From Exiguobacterium algae (lineage in GTDB: Bacteria; Bacillota; Bacilli; Exiguobacteriales; Exiguobacteriaceae), in the NCBI RefSeq assembly GCF_018617875.1, contig NZ_JACSKZ010000006.1, forward strand, positions 30,234-94,233: 64,000 nt of DNA, given 5' to 3'. The position numbers were made by a program, and so were the translations under genes. The number at the start of each line of letters is the position of its first letter. The stretch's first letter is position 1. Shown here piece by piece: positions 34,886-43,593 of the stretch. Under the pieces are notes generated by a model that ran no database searches, was not told the origin of the DNA, and was given only the letters and a program-made list of their open reading frames with translations.

Positions 34886-35348
34886 GCGTGCACAGATGAG
34901 GGACCTGCTCCAATTTGACTCCGAAAAGAATCGTTTGTTCGTTGTTCTGTCATGGTTAGTTGTGGGAGGTTTGTTTTTGGCTGTTGAAAAAGGATGGCTC
35001 ACTGCGGAATGGACTTTACTGATCGGACAGTTAGCGTATTTTCCTGCGATGAAAAAATCGTGGAATCGGGAGACGATCAAACACCGATATTTGACGAATG
35101 AAGAGGCGAAGCGACGAATTCACCTGATGACGATCCTTAGCTTTATGAGTTTTCCTATTCTGATCATCTTGATGTATGGATGGATCACGAATCAAATCGA
35201 GACACCGCTCTACATCGGGATAATGGTGACCGGGGGCGTGATTTCAATCATCGGGCACAAGATCTATGAACGACATATGGTCCGTCTGGATGAGAACTAT
35301 GTCACCGAGCGAGAATTAAAGGAAGAACGAGAATGGGGGAGTGCGTAA
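34878..35348 (+). CDS. Small four-helix membrane protein (paralog family, copy 6)
   Basis: A 156-residue protein with the same layout: start MDKRAQMRDLLQFDSEKNR, four helices, and tail HMVRLDENYVTERELKEERE. The ATG after AAGGAGAGGGG is preferred to the in-frame ATG at 34860. A GAGTGC/GCGCTC hairpin with a GTAA loop spans the stop codon and is followed by a T run, a possible terminator. Function unknown. Confidence 0.72.
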   Translation: MDKRAQMRDLLQFDSEKNRLFVVLSWLVVGGLFLAVEKGWLTAEWTLLIGQLAYFPAMKKSWNRETIKHRYLTNEEAKRRIHLMTILSFMSFPILIILMYGWITNQIETPLYIGIMVTGGVISIIGHKIYERHMVRLDENYVTERELKEEREWGSA

Positions 35349-35356
35349 GCGCTCGC

Positions 35357-35698
35357 TCATTTTTTTCGATAAATTTTGAGAACGAAGAACAGACAAACTG
35401 CAAAAGGAAGCAGAAACCACACGCCGGACCAATCGCCTCGCCAAAACAGGAGCCAGGCAAACAGTTGAATGGATAGAACGCCGATGCCTGAGACGAGTGC
35501 GAACCGAATGGCTTTCCACCGGGTTTTAGGATGACGCAACCAGTCTTTGAAAAACGGAAAGCTAAACAGTGCGGCGAGTGCCAGGAAAAAAATTGCCGGG
35601 AAAATAATCACATCGCCAATCTCACTTTGTTCCCCATATTCAAACCATCTCGAAAGAATGGATAAAATGATTGCGATTAATAGAAACAGGCTCCCCAT
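35357..35698 (-). CDS. Small membrane protein, hypothetical
   Basis: A 113-residue protein with three to four hydrophobic helices (MGSLFLLIAIILSILSRWF; FPAIFFLALAALFSFPFF; VLSIQLFAWLLFW; VWFLLPFAVCLFFVLKIY). It ends in basic residues. A good GGGAGG site precedes the ATG. It is convergent with copy 6 of the four-helix family but lacks that family's tail. Not recognised. Confidence 0.6.
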   Translation of the reverse strand: MGSLFLLIAIILSILSRWFEYGEQSEIGDVIIFPAIFFLALAALFSFPFFKDWLRHPKTRWKAIRFALVSGIGVLSIQLFAWLLFWRGDWSGVWFLLPFAVCLFFVLKIYRKK

Positions 35699-35776
35699 TC
35701 CGTGTCCCTCCCGTTTAGTGTGTTACTTATATGATGCCCCTTTGTTCCTGCTCTGAAAACTCTTTTAAGATGTGGC

Positions 35777-35816
35777 TTTTTAGTGAAAGTGGTGACTTTT
35801 GCGTGAACACTAAAAA
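35777..35816. repeat. Inverted repeat upstream of the glmS leader
   Basis: Perfect arms TTTTTAGTG and CACTAAAAA separated by 22 nt. It lies between the divergent small membrane gene and the glmS leader. It could be a regulatory site or a hairpin; no T run follows it. Confidence 0.35.
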
Positions 35817-35909
35817 AGTATCACCGACTCGTTTTTCCAATACCACTACTCAGTCATCCATGAAATCGCTAGCATAGAAGTGTATCTGGAGAAACGGCTG
35901 GATATGATT

Positions 35910-36058
35910 GAGAAGCGCCAGAACTCTACGGAGTTGACGAGGACGAAGGTGATCGAAATTTCGGCGGATGCCTTCCAGTCGCCTGTCACGACTGAGAGTG
36001 TTCCCTTAAAACGTTCGGGTGACCGGACGGACAAAAGGGAGCACGTTGACAGGACTCT
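35910..36058 (+). ncRNA. glmS ribozyme-riboswitch
   Basis: A self-cleaving leader that uses glucosamine-6-phosphate as cofactor to shut down glmS. Conserved parts are readable: the cleavage site A|GCGCC at 35914/35915, AGAACTC..GAG stem P2, GTTGACGAGG, the ATTTCGGCGGATGCC core with the CGAAGG/CCTTCC stem, P3 (AGTCG/CGACT), and a P4-like TCCCTT/AAGGGA stem. The rest of the 411-nt gap (35699-35909) holds an inverted repeat and presumably the promoter, which I could not place with confidence. Confidence 0.92.
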
Positions 36059-36109
36059 GAAAAGCCCGTTTCCTTTTTCGAGAAATCGTAGAATAGAGGA
36101 GAATTGTTT

Positions 36110-37906
36110 ATGTGTGGAATCGTAGGAATGATTGGGCAGGTTGGAACGAAAGAGATTTTGTTGAAAGGGCTCGAAAAGCTCGAATATCGCGGCTATGACT
36201 CGGCAGGAATCGCTCTAGTCGGAGAAGACGTTCGCACCTTTAAAGAAGTGGGACGTATTCAAGCACTCCGTGACATCGTACCGGCTGACGCGGAAGGGAC
36301 CATCGGAATCGGTCACACGCGTTGGGCGACACACGGGGTCCCGAGCGTACCGAACGCCCACCCGCACCAGAGCACGACGGGACGCTTCACGCTCGTCCAC
36401 AACGGTGTCATCGAGAACGACGAGCAACTAAAAGCAACACTTGACGTCCCGTTCTTGTCAGAAACGGATACGGAAGTCATCGTCCAGTTGATGGAGAAGT
36501 ACTTCGTCGAGCTCGGCGATGTCGAGGCGGCGTTCCGCAAGACGCTCGCTGATCTTCACGGCTCGTATGCGATCGCGATGATCGACTCAGAGGACAAAGA
36601 ACGCCTCTATATCGGGAAGAACAAGTCACCACTCCTCGTCGGACTCGGTGACGGCACGTTCAACGTCGTCGCATCGGACGCGATGGCGATGCTTCAGGTG
36701 ACGGACCAGTACCTCGAGCTCCACGACGGCGAGATCGTCATCCTCACGCGTGAGTCAGCGATGATCAAGACACTCGACGGTGACGTGCTCGAGCGTGCAC
36801 CGTACACGGCTGAAATCGATGCATCGGACATCGAGAAAGGCACGTACGCGCACTACATGCTCAAAGAGATGGACGAGCAGCCGGCCGTCATCCGTAACAT
36901 CATCCAGCACTACCAAAACGAGGACGGCAACATCGAGCTCACAGAAGGCGTACGCGAGCTTGTATCAGAGTCAGACCGCATCTACATCGTCGCATGTGGG
37001 ACGAGCTATAACGCAGGTCTTGTCGGAAAAGACATTTTAGAAAGAATTGCCGGCATTCCGACGGAAGTACACGTCTCGTCTGAGTTCGGTTACAACATGC
37101 CGCTCTTAAGCGAGCGTCCGTTGTTCGTCTTCTTATCCCAATCCGGGGAGACAGCGGACAGCCGTGCCGTGCTCGTCGAAGTGAAGAAACGCGGTTACAA
37201 AGCCCTCACGATGACGAACGTCCCGGGCTCGACACTCTCACGTGAAGCGAACGAAACGATGCTCCTCCACGCCGGACCAGAGATCGCCGTCGCCTCGACG
37301 AAAGCATACACGGCCCAGATCGCCGTCCTTGCGATTCTCGCATACGATATCGCCCGTGCGACAGGCAAAGAGTTACCGTTTGACCTCATGCCGGAGCTCG
37401 CTCGTGTCGCGACGATCATGGACTCAATCATGGCCCAAAAAGAGTTGTTCGAAGACCTCGCGGACCGCTATTTGAAGACGACACCGAACACGTTCTTCAT
37501 CGGTCGTGGACTGGACGCATCCGTCTGTCTTGAAGGGGCGCTGAAAGTAAAAGAAATTTCGTACATTCAAGCGGAAGGTTATCCGGGCGGCGAGCTGAAG
37601 CACGGATCGATCGCGTTGATCGAAGACGGGACGCCGGTCATCGCGCTCATTTCGCAACCGAAGACAAACTTGAACATTCGTGGGAACGTCAAAGAAGTCG
37701 TGGCCCGAGGTGCGAACGCCTGCGTCATCTCGATGCAAGGGGTCGAACATGAGAACGATGACTTCATCCTACCGCACGTCGAGCCACTCTTGGCACCGCT
37801 CATCAACGTGTTGCCGGTTCAACTTATGGCATATTACGCGGCACTCGCCCGTGGCTGTGACGTCGATAAGCCACGGAACTTGGCGAAATCAGTGACAGTG
37901 GAATAA
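36110..37906 (+). CDS. glmS: Glutamine-fructose-6-phosphate aminotransferase
   Basis: Makes glucosamine-6-phosphate from fructose-6-phosphate and glutamine, the first step to UDP-GlcNAc and cell wall. The class II amidotransferase domain starts MCGIVGMIG, with the catalytic Cys exposed after Met removal, which fixes the start at 36110 rather than the TTG two codons upstream. RGYDSAGIA and GHTRWATHG are conserved. Two SIS isomerase domains follow ([21 protein letters not shown]), ending [13 protein letters not shown] as expected. 598 residues, normal length. Controlled by the upstream ribozyme. Confidence 0.97.
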   Translation: MCGIVGMIGQVGTKEILLKGLEKLEYRGYDSAGIALVGEDVRTFKEVGRIQALRDIVPADAEGTIGIGHTRWATHGVPSVPNAHPHQSTTGRFTLVHNGVIENDEQLKATLDVPFLSETDTEVIVQLMEKYFVELGDVEAAFRKTLADLHGSYAIAMIDSEDKERLYIGKNKSPLLVGLGDGTFNVVASDAMAMLQVTDQYLELHDGEIVILTRESAMIKTLDGDVLERAPYTAEIDASDIEKGTYAHYMLKEMDEQPAVIRNIIQHYQNEDGNIELTEGVRELVSESDRIYIVACGTSYNAGLVGKDILERIAGIPTEVHVSSEFGYNMPLLSERPLFVFLSQSGETADSRAVLVEVKKRGYKALTMTNVPGSTLSREANETMLLHAGPEIAVASTKAYTAQIAVLAILAYDIARATGKELPFDLMPELARVATIMDSIMAQKELFEDLADRYLKTTPNTFFIGRGLDASVCLEGALKVKEISYIQAEGYPGGELKHGSIALIEDGTPVIALISQPKTNLNIRGNVKEVVARGANACVISMQGVEHENDDFILPHVEPLLAPLINVLPVQLMAYYAALARGCDVDKPRNLAKSVTVE

Positions 37907-37922
37907 AATAGAGGTAGATGAT

Positions 37923-37950
37923 GCACCTTTCCTTGTGAGAGGTGCTTTTT
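37923..37950 (+). terminator. Terminator after glmS
   Basis: Stem GCACCT/AGGTGC followed by T5. A second weak inverted repeat (CTTCTTG/CAAGAAG) begins right after it. Confidence 0.65.
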
Positions 37951-38049
37951 ACTTCTTGCCGATAACTTTGCCAAGAAGCAAAATAGTAGGTGAAGAAAGC
38001 GGTTCCAACTTATGATTAGATAAAGATAAGCGACGAAAGAAGGTTTGAC

Positions 38050-38319
38050 ATGAACGTATACATTGCCTGCCAATTCGGGTTCGTCACGAGCGCATTGGCA
38101 GCGAAACTGTTCGCACAGGCAAGCGAGGGGCGTTTGCTGTGCACCATCACCCACGGAACGATTCAAGACATCCCGGAAGAGGTGGACTTGATCATCTACC
38201 AGGACGGGGCGACGACAGTCGCCCATCCGACCGCACGTGTACGTTCGGTCCGTAAACTCCTGTCGCTCGAGGAATACCGACTACTTGTCGAAGAATGGAT
38301 GGATGAGCATGAGACATGA
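38050..38319 (+). CDS. PTS IIB-like small protein coupled to mtlR
   Basis: An 89-residue protein starting MNVYIACQFGFVTSALAAKLF. The Cys at position 7 followed by G and TS resembles the phosphocysteine loop of PTS IIB domains, such as CDAGMGSSAMG in the MtlA encoded downstream. The strand VDLIIYQDGA fits the same fold. It overlaps the mtlR start by 11 nt, so both are translated together. It has no membrane segment. A regulatory phosphocarrier role toward MtlR is my inference; the protein family is not one I can name. Confidence 0.6.
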   Translation: MNVYIACQFGFVTSALAAKLFAQASEGRLLCTITHGTIQDIPEEVDLIIYQDGATTVAHPTARVRSVRKLLSLEEYRLLVEEWMDEHET

Positions 38320-40339
38320 GTGGAGCGCACGGGAGCGCTCAATCTTACTTCATTTATTGGCTACAGAGACATCGACACCGCTCGCGGATATCGCGCAAGC
38401 GGTCAATTTGTCTGAGCGGACGATTCAAAGGGAGCGTCAACTGCTCGAAGGCATTTTAAAAGAATTCAATCTCGAGCTCGCTTGGCAACGCGGGCACGGG
38501 TTGAGTCTCGTCGGACAACCGTCCGCCAAACAACAGTTACGGGAAGATTTGATTTTGTCGGCAGAAGCCATCCCGACGAGTGAGGACCGGATTTTTGAGC
38601 TTGCGTGGCGACTGCTGTTCGAAAGTGACACGCTTAAACTGCAGGCGGTGGCGAAACAGATGCACGTTTCTCCGAGTACGCTCACGCAGGACTTGGAGAA
38701 GTTGGATCGTTGGTTTGAAGAATATCATTTAGAGGTGGAACGTAAAAAAGGGGTCGGGGCGAAAGTGCTCGGTTATGAGTCGGAAAAGCGAAAACTCCTA
38801 ATCAATGCGCTGCTCGCCCATTGGGATACCCTCGCATTCTATCGATTCGTGCGGGGAGAAGACGATTATATCCCGGCATTCTTAAAAGGGGTACCGTGTG
38901 AGGCGATGCTCGAGGCACTGCGTGACGGATATGATTACTTGAAATCTCATTCATTTGAACGAATGGATGACCGGACAATCATGCGGGTCACCTTCGCCTA
39001 TGGTGTCCAACAGGCACGCCTCGATGCCGGGTTCTTCTTGGAAATGTATCCAAAAGGCAGGTCCGATGATTATTTAAAAGTTGCGCGTGACATGGAAGAA
39101 GCGCTCGGAATCACGTTCTCGATGGCGGAACGCGTCTGGTTCGCGGAAGAGGCGAACCGTCTCCGCTCGATCAAAGAACAAATGAAAGAAGATGAAGAAG
39201 AGCGTTGGGTCATGCAGATTCGGGTGCATAAACTGATCCATCACGTCTCGCTCATCTATGGCTTCTCGTTTGCGGACGATGCCGCTTTGGAACGCGGGCT
39301 ACTTGCTCACATCCTGTCGAGTATGAACACGCAAGCGTTGCCGGAGACGGGTACCGTCAAGCCGCATATCGACCGGGATTATCCGGGACTCCGTTCGGCG
39401 ATCCAACAAGCGGCGGACATCGTCTTCGGGACGAACGCCTTCACAGACGAAGAAACGGTGTTTTGGGCGATGCATTTTGCTGCCGCTCTCGTCAAACCGG
39501 TGCGTCGCCGGGAATACCGAGCGCTCGTCGTCTGCTCGGCCGGACTCGGCTCGTCAAAAATGCTGGTCAATCGGGTGCGTCAAGAATTCCCTGAGATGCA
39601 AGACGTGGTGAACTCCTCCCTCTTTGGACTGGAGCAGCATCGTCTGGAAGACTATGATGTCGTCCTGTCAACCGTGCCCCTTCCTCCGTTGTCGGTGCCG
39701 ACACTCATGGTAAACCCGTTGTTGACGAGTGAAGAGGTGCAACGGGTGCGTCATTTATTGCTTTCCTTGCCGCAATCATTCCAAACCCATGATACGAAGC
39801 CCCGTTCGACGATGCTTAATTTTACGGAATTGAGCGACCTTATTGAAACGTTTGAACGGATGGACCGCCAGTTTGATTTGGTCACGCTCGATAACAGTGA
39901 ACGTCTCGAGGATATTTTGCTCGACATCGGGACACATTTGGAAGAACAGGACCTCGTTCATAGCGGGATTCAATTGTCCGCCCAGCTGCTTCGTCGCCAT
40001 GAAGTCGCGGGACTCGGAATTCCGGGGACAAACCTGGCGTTATTCCACGGACGGCACACATCGATCGAACGTGCAAGTGTGTTCGCCTTCGACTTGACCC
40101 AATCGATTCCACTGCTTATGATGGACCAGTCGACAGAACCGGTATCACGACTCCTCGTCTTGCTGGCACCGGAAGAAGCCCGGGACGTCGAGTTGCAATT
40201 TTTAAGTGCGGTCAGCGGTTCGCTCATTGAGAGTGAGGAGCATATGCGCCTTTACAGTACAGGTACGAAGGAAGAGCTGCGCTTACTATTGCATGATTGT
40301 ATGAAAAAAATGATTCAAGAGACACTGCATGAGAAATGA
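38309..40339 (+). CDS. mtlR: PRD-containing transcriptional activator MtlR
   Basis: A 676-residue activator of mannitol genes. N-terminal HTH domains (SARERSILLHLLATE, LADIAQAVNLSERTIQRERQLL), then two PTS regulation domains, an IIB-Gat-like domain with Cys in VVCSAGLGSSKMLVNR, and a C-terminal IIA-Mtl-like domain with LFHGRHTS. Its activity in related bacteria is set by phosphorylation at the PRD, IIB and IIA domains. The ATG at 38309 is inside the upstream gene. The operon it controls follows at 40507. Confidence 0.92.
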   Translation: MRHEWSARERSILLHLLATETSTPLADIAQAVNLSERTIQRERQLLEGILKEFNLELAWQRGHGLSLVGQPSAKQQLREDLILSAEAIPTSEDRIFELAWRLLFESDTLKLQAVAKQMHVSPSTLTQDLEKLDRWFEEYHLEVERKKGVGAKVLGYESEKRKLLINALLAHWDTLAFYRFVRGEDDYIPAFLKGVPCEAMLEALRDGYDYLKSHSFERMDDRTIMRVTFAYGVQQARLDAGFFLEMYPKGRSDDYLKVARDMEEALGITFSMAERVWFAEEANRLRSIKEQMKEDEEERWVMQIRVHKLIHHVSLIYGFSFADDAALERGLLAHILSSMNTQALPETGTVKPHIDRDYPGLRSAIQQAADIVFGTNAFTDEETVFWAMHFAAALVKPVRRREYRALVVCSAGLGSSKMLVNRVRQEFPEMQDVVNSSLFGLEQHRLEDYDVVLSTVPLPPLSVPTLMVNPLLTSEEVQRVRHLLLSLPQSFQTHDTKPRSTMLNFTELSDLIETFERMDRQFDLVTLDNSERLEDILLDIGTHLEEQDLVHSGIQLSAQLLRRHEVAGLGIPGTNLALFHGRHTSIERASVFAFDLTQSIPLLMMDQSTEPVSRLLVLLAPEEARDVELQFLSAVSGSLIESEEHMRLYSTGTKEELRLLLHDCMKKMIQETLHEK

Positions 40340-40360
40340 CCGAACCTTGGTCATTTTTTT
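40335..40360 (+). terminator. Terminator after mtlR
   Basis: Stem AATGACC/GGTCATT followed by T residues; the mtlR stop codon lies in the left arm. Confidence 0.75.
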
Positions 40361-40362
40361 AT

Positions 40363-40382
40363 TTGGCACAGAATGTTGCCAA
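40363..40382. promoter_or_regulatory. Candidate MtlR operator
   Basis: Perfect inverted arms TTGGCA and TGCCAA separated by 8 nt, ending 18 bp upstream of the -35 of the mtlA promoter, a position suited to an activator. Confidence 0.6.
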
Positions 40383-40400
40383 AGTGTGAACTGGATTGAA

Positions 40401-40430
40401 TTGAGAAAGCGCTTACGGTGGGACTACAAT
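40401..40430 (+). promoter_or_regulatory. mtlA promoter with overlapping cre
   Basis: TTGAGA, 18-nt spacer, TACAAT. The sequence AGAAAGCGCTTACG, overlapping the -35 and the spacer, resembles a CcpA cre site with three deviations. The weak -35 fits activator dependence. Confidence 0.55.
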
Positions 40431-40506
40431 ACAGGTGTAGAGCACAAACCGGTTAGCTACACTACACATTCAACCTTTCACATTTCAACGACTGGAGGTT
40501 TTATAC

Positions 40507-41928
40507 ATGGCGAATACGCAAGCGAGCTCGGGCGGGGTCCGAGTCAAAGTACAACGGTTCGGCAGTTTCCTTAGTGGGATGGTCATGCCGAACATCGGTG
40601 CCTTCATTGCCTGGGGGATCATCACAGCACTCTTCATTCCAACAGGGTGGTGGCCGAATGAAAAATTAGCAGAATTGGTCGGTCCGACCATCACGTATCT
40701 CTTACCATTACTCATCGGGTTCACGGGTGGTAAATTACTTCATGACGTCCGAGGCGGTGTCGTCGGGGCGCTCGCCACGATGGGGGTCATCGTCGGGACA
40801 GACATTCCAATGTTCCTCGGAGCAATGATCATGGGTCCACTCGGTGGTTATGTCATCCGCCAGGTCGACCGTGCCCTTGAAGGGAAAGTTAAAGCAGGAT
40901 TCGAAATGCTCGTCAACAACTTCTCGGTAGGGATCGTCGGGGGACTCCTCATGCTTGGAGGATTTGAAATCTTCGGGCCAATCATGAGCGCTCTTGATAA
41001 AGTCATGGCATCCGGCGTGAACTGGATCGTCAGTGCAAAACTTCTTCCAATCGCCAGCTTGTTCATCGAGCCAGCGAAAGTTCTCTTCTTAAATAACGCA
41101 ATCAACCACGGGATCTTGAGCCCGCTCGGAATTGATCAGGTCGCAGATGCTGGAAAGTCGGTTCTCTTCTTACTTGAAGCAAACCCGGGTCCAGGTCTTG
41201 GATTACTCCTTGCTTATATGTTCTTCGCAAAAGGGGCTGCGAAACGTACAGCGCCAGGTGCGGCCATCATTCATTTCCTCGGTGGGATTCATGAGATTTA
41301 CTTCCCATACGTGTTGATGAAACCGGTCTTGATCCTTGCGATGATCGCAGGGGGCGCAACAGGGATCTTCACATTCGTCCTCTTCGATGTCGGTCTCGTC
41401 GCACCTGCTTCACCAGGTAGTATCTTCGCGATTCTTGCGATGGCATCACGTGGTTCATACCTCGGTCTCGTGACAGGAATTTTGTTATCAGCGGCTGTCT
41501 CGTTCGCCGTGGCAAGTGTCATCTTGAAATCGAGTGCGGCAGAAGAAGTGTCGCTTGAAGAAGCGACTCAAAATGTCAGCGCCATGAAAGGCAAACAGTC
41601 TTACGCTTCAGCTCTCGTGAAAGAACGTCTCGATGAAGTCGATCACATCATCTTCGCATGTGACGCCGGAATGGGATCGAGCGCGATGGGGGCTTCAGTG
41701 CTCCGCAACAAAGTGAACAAAGCGAACTTGCCGATCAAAGTGACGAATACGTCGATCAGCAACTTGCCAAAAGATGCACAGTTTGTCATCACACATGAAG
41801 ATTTGACGGACCGTGCCGAAGCACAAGTACCAAACGCGATGCACCGCTCCGTGACAAACTTCTTGAACGCGGATTACTACGATCAATTAGTAGAAGAAAT
41901 CAAAGCGGCACGCAGTAAAATTTCTTAA
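40507..41928 (+). CDS. mtlA: PTS mannitol transporter subunit IICB
   Basis: A 473-residue mannitol permease. The N-terminal IIC membrane domain has about eight hydrophobic segments and the conserved GGIHEIYFPYVLMKP loop. The C-terminal IIB domain has the phosphorylated Cys in IIFACDAGMGSSAMGA. The IIA domain found in the E. coli fusion is absent and is encoded separately by the next gene. Strong ribosome binding site (GGAGG). Confidence 0.95.
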   Translation: MANTQASSGGVRVKVQRFGSFLSGMVMPNIGAFIAWGIITALFIPTGWWPNEKLAELVGPTITYLLPLLIGFTGGKLLHDVRGGVVGALATMGVIVGTDIPMFLGAMIMGPLGGYVIRQVDRALEGKVKAGFEMLVNNFSVGIVGGLLMLGGFEIFGPIMSALDKVMASGVNWIVSAKLLPIASLFIEPAKVLFLNNAINHGILSPLGIDQVADAGKSVLFLLEANPGPGLGLLLAYMFFAKGAAKRTAPGAAIIHFLGGIHEIYFPYVLMKPVLILAMIAGGATGIFTFVLFDVGLVAPASPGSIFAILAMASRGSYLGLVTGILLSAAVSFAVASVILKSSAAEEVSLEEATQNVSAMKGKQSYASALVKERLDEVDHIIFACDAGMGSSAMGASVLRNKVNKANLPIKVTNTSISNLPKDAQFVITHEDLTDRAEAQVPNAMHRSVTNFLNADYYDQLVEEIKAARSKIS

Positions 41929-41973
41929 ACGACAATAGATAGAGACACGGTTTAGCAATTAGGAGGAACGAAA

Positions 41974-42405
41974 ATGCCATTTATTCAAACAGAGATGATT
42001 CGACTCAATCAATCGTTCGCAACGACTGCCGAAGCGATCACAGCAGCCGGAGAGGTCCTTCAGGACGCCGGCTGTGTGACGCCGGAATATGTTGAGGCGA
42101 TGCATGAACGCCAAGCGCTTGCGAACGTCTATATCGGGAACTACGTGGCGATTCCACACGGGACGGAAGCGGCGAAGTCAGCTGTTCAAAAGACCGGGAT
42201 TTCATTCCTGCAAGTCCCGGATGGTGTGGACTTTGGCGGGCAGACGGCGAAACTTGTCATCGGGATTGCGGGTGTGAATGATGAACATTTGGACCTCCTC
42301 TCGCAAATCGCGATTCTCTGCTCGGACGAGGCGAACGTAGAGCGTTTGGTCCAAGCGAAATCGAAAGAAGAAATTTTAGCACTGTTCATGGAAGAGGTGG
42401 CGTAA
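41974..42405 (+). CDS. mtlF: PTS mannitol subunit IIA
   Basis: A 143-residue cytoplasmic phosphocarrier with the active His in NYVAIPHGTEAAK, which accepts phosphate from HPr and passes it to the IIB domain of MtlA. AGGAGG precedes the ATG. The mtlD start codon directly follows its stop. Confidence 0.95.
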   Translation: MPFIQTEMIRLNQSFATTAEAITAAGEVLQDAGCVTPEYVEAMHERQALANVYIGNYVAIPHGTEAAKSAVQKTGISFLQVPDGVDFGGQTAKLVIGIAGVNDEHLDLLSQIAILCSDEANVERLVQAKSKEEILALFMEEVA

Positions 42406-43554
42406 ATGAAAGCTGTACATTTCGGTGCCGGGAATATTGGACGAGGCTTTATTGGATTGCTGTTAAATCAAAGCGGCTATGAAGTGACATTTGTCGATAT
42501 TAACGACACGGTCATTCAAGCGCTCGAGGAAAAACGGCATTACGAAGTCGGTTTTGCTGAAGAAGGTGTGGCGAACGTGGTCGTAGACCGGGTTCGGGGG
42601 GTCAATAGCTTGAAGGAGCCGGAACGGGTGGCTGCTTTGATTGCAGAGGCTGATTTGGTGACGACGGCAGTCGGACCATCGCTTCTTTCAAAAGTCGCGC
42701 CGCTCATCAGTGAAGGACTTCGGGCACGTGAAGTGGAAGACGCGCCGGTCTATGTGATTGCTTGCGAAAACATGATCGGAGGCAGCGCTGCCCTTCGTCA
42801 GGAAGTTGAAGCTTGCGGGGGCATCGGAGAGGCGAACGCCTACTTCCCGAATGCAGCGGTCGATCGCATCGTGCCCCTCCAGCAACATGAAGATCCGCTC
42901 TTCGTCGAGGTGGAAACGTTCCATGAGTGGGTCATCGAAACGGCTGGATTGACAGAACGACCGCCGATTCAAGGGGTGACATGGGTGGATGAAATCGGCC
43001 CATATATCGAGCGGAAGCTGTTCACGGTCAACACGGGTCATGCGATCGCGTCGTACATCGGTTCATTGTTCGGAAAAGGAACAATCGATGAGGCATTGAA
43101 GGATCGTCGCGTACGTCAAGTCGTACAAGGCGCGTTGTATGAGACAGGGTGGTTATTGCTTGAGAAATATGGTTTCGAGGCGAAAGAACATAGCCAATAC
43201 ATCCAAAAAATCATCAAACGTTTCGAAAATCCGAAGCTGAAAGATGAAGTGTCACGGGTGGCCCGGTCACCGATTCGTAAGCTCGGACCGAGCGACCGTC
43301 TCGTCAAACCGGCTCGCGAGTTGGTCGATAACGGCATCGAGCCAAACGAATTGGCCTACGGGATTGCCGCAGCCCTTAACTACTACAACCCTGAGGATTC
43401 GGAATCTTCTGAACTCTACATCTCGATTGAAGAGTCAGGCATCGTATCCACAGTGGAAAAATACCTTCAGTTAAACGAAGGCGATCCGCTCACGAAGTTG
43501 ATTCTTGAACAATATCATTTGATTCGTAATCAGGAAGAAGCAAGCGTCTCCTAA
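42406..43554 (+). CDS. mtlD: Mannitol-1-phosphate 5-dehydrogenase
   Basis: A 382-residue NAD-dependent enzyme converting mannitol-1-phosphate to fructose-6-phosphate. The nucleotide-binding motif is MKAVHFGAGNIGRGFIG, followed by IACENMIGGS and the catalytic region ERKLFTVNTGHAIASYIG with the conserved Lys and His. It begins at the base after the mtlF stop. Last gene of the mannitol operon. Confidence 0.97.
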   Translation: MKAVHFGAGNIGRGFIGLLLNQSGYEVTFVDINDTVIQALEEKRHYEVGFAEEGVANVVVDRVRGVNSLKEPERVAALIAEADLVTTAVGPSLLSKVAPLISEGLRAREVEDAPVYVIACENMIGGSAALRQEVEACGGIGEANAYFPNAAVDRIVPLQQHEDPLFVEVETFHEWVIETAGLTERPPIQGVTWVDEIGPYIERKLFTVNTGHAIASYIGSLFGKGTIDEALKDRRVRQVVQGALYETGWLLLEKYGFEAKEHSQYIQKIIKRFENPKLKDEVSRVARSPIRKLGPSDRLVKPARELVDNGIEPNELAYGIAAALNYYNPEDSESSELYISIEESGIVSTVEKYLQLNEGDPLTKLILEQYHLIRNQEEASVS

Positions 43555-43556
43555 TA

Positions 43557-43593
43557 AGAAAATGCCGATGTCATGCGACATCGGCATTTTCTT
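43557..43593. terminator. Bidirectional terminator after mtlD
   Basis: Seventeen-base-pair stem (AAGAAAATGCCGATGTC and complement), 3-4 nt loop, between two convergent genes. Confidence 0.85.
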
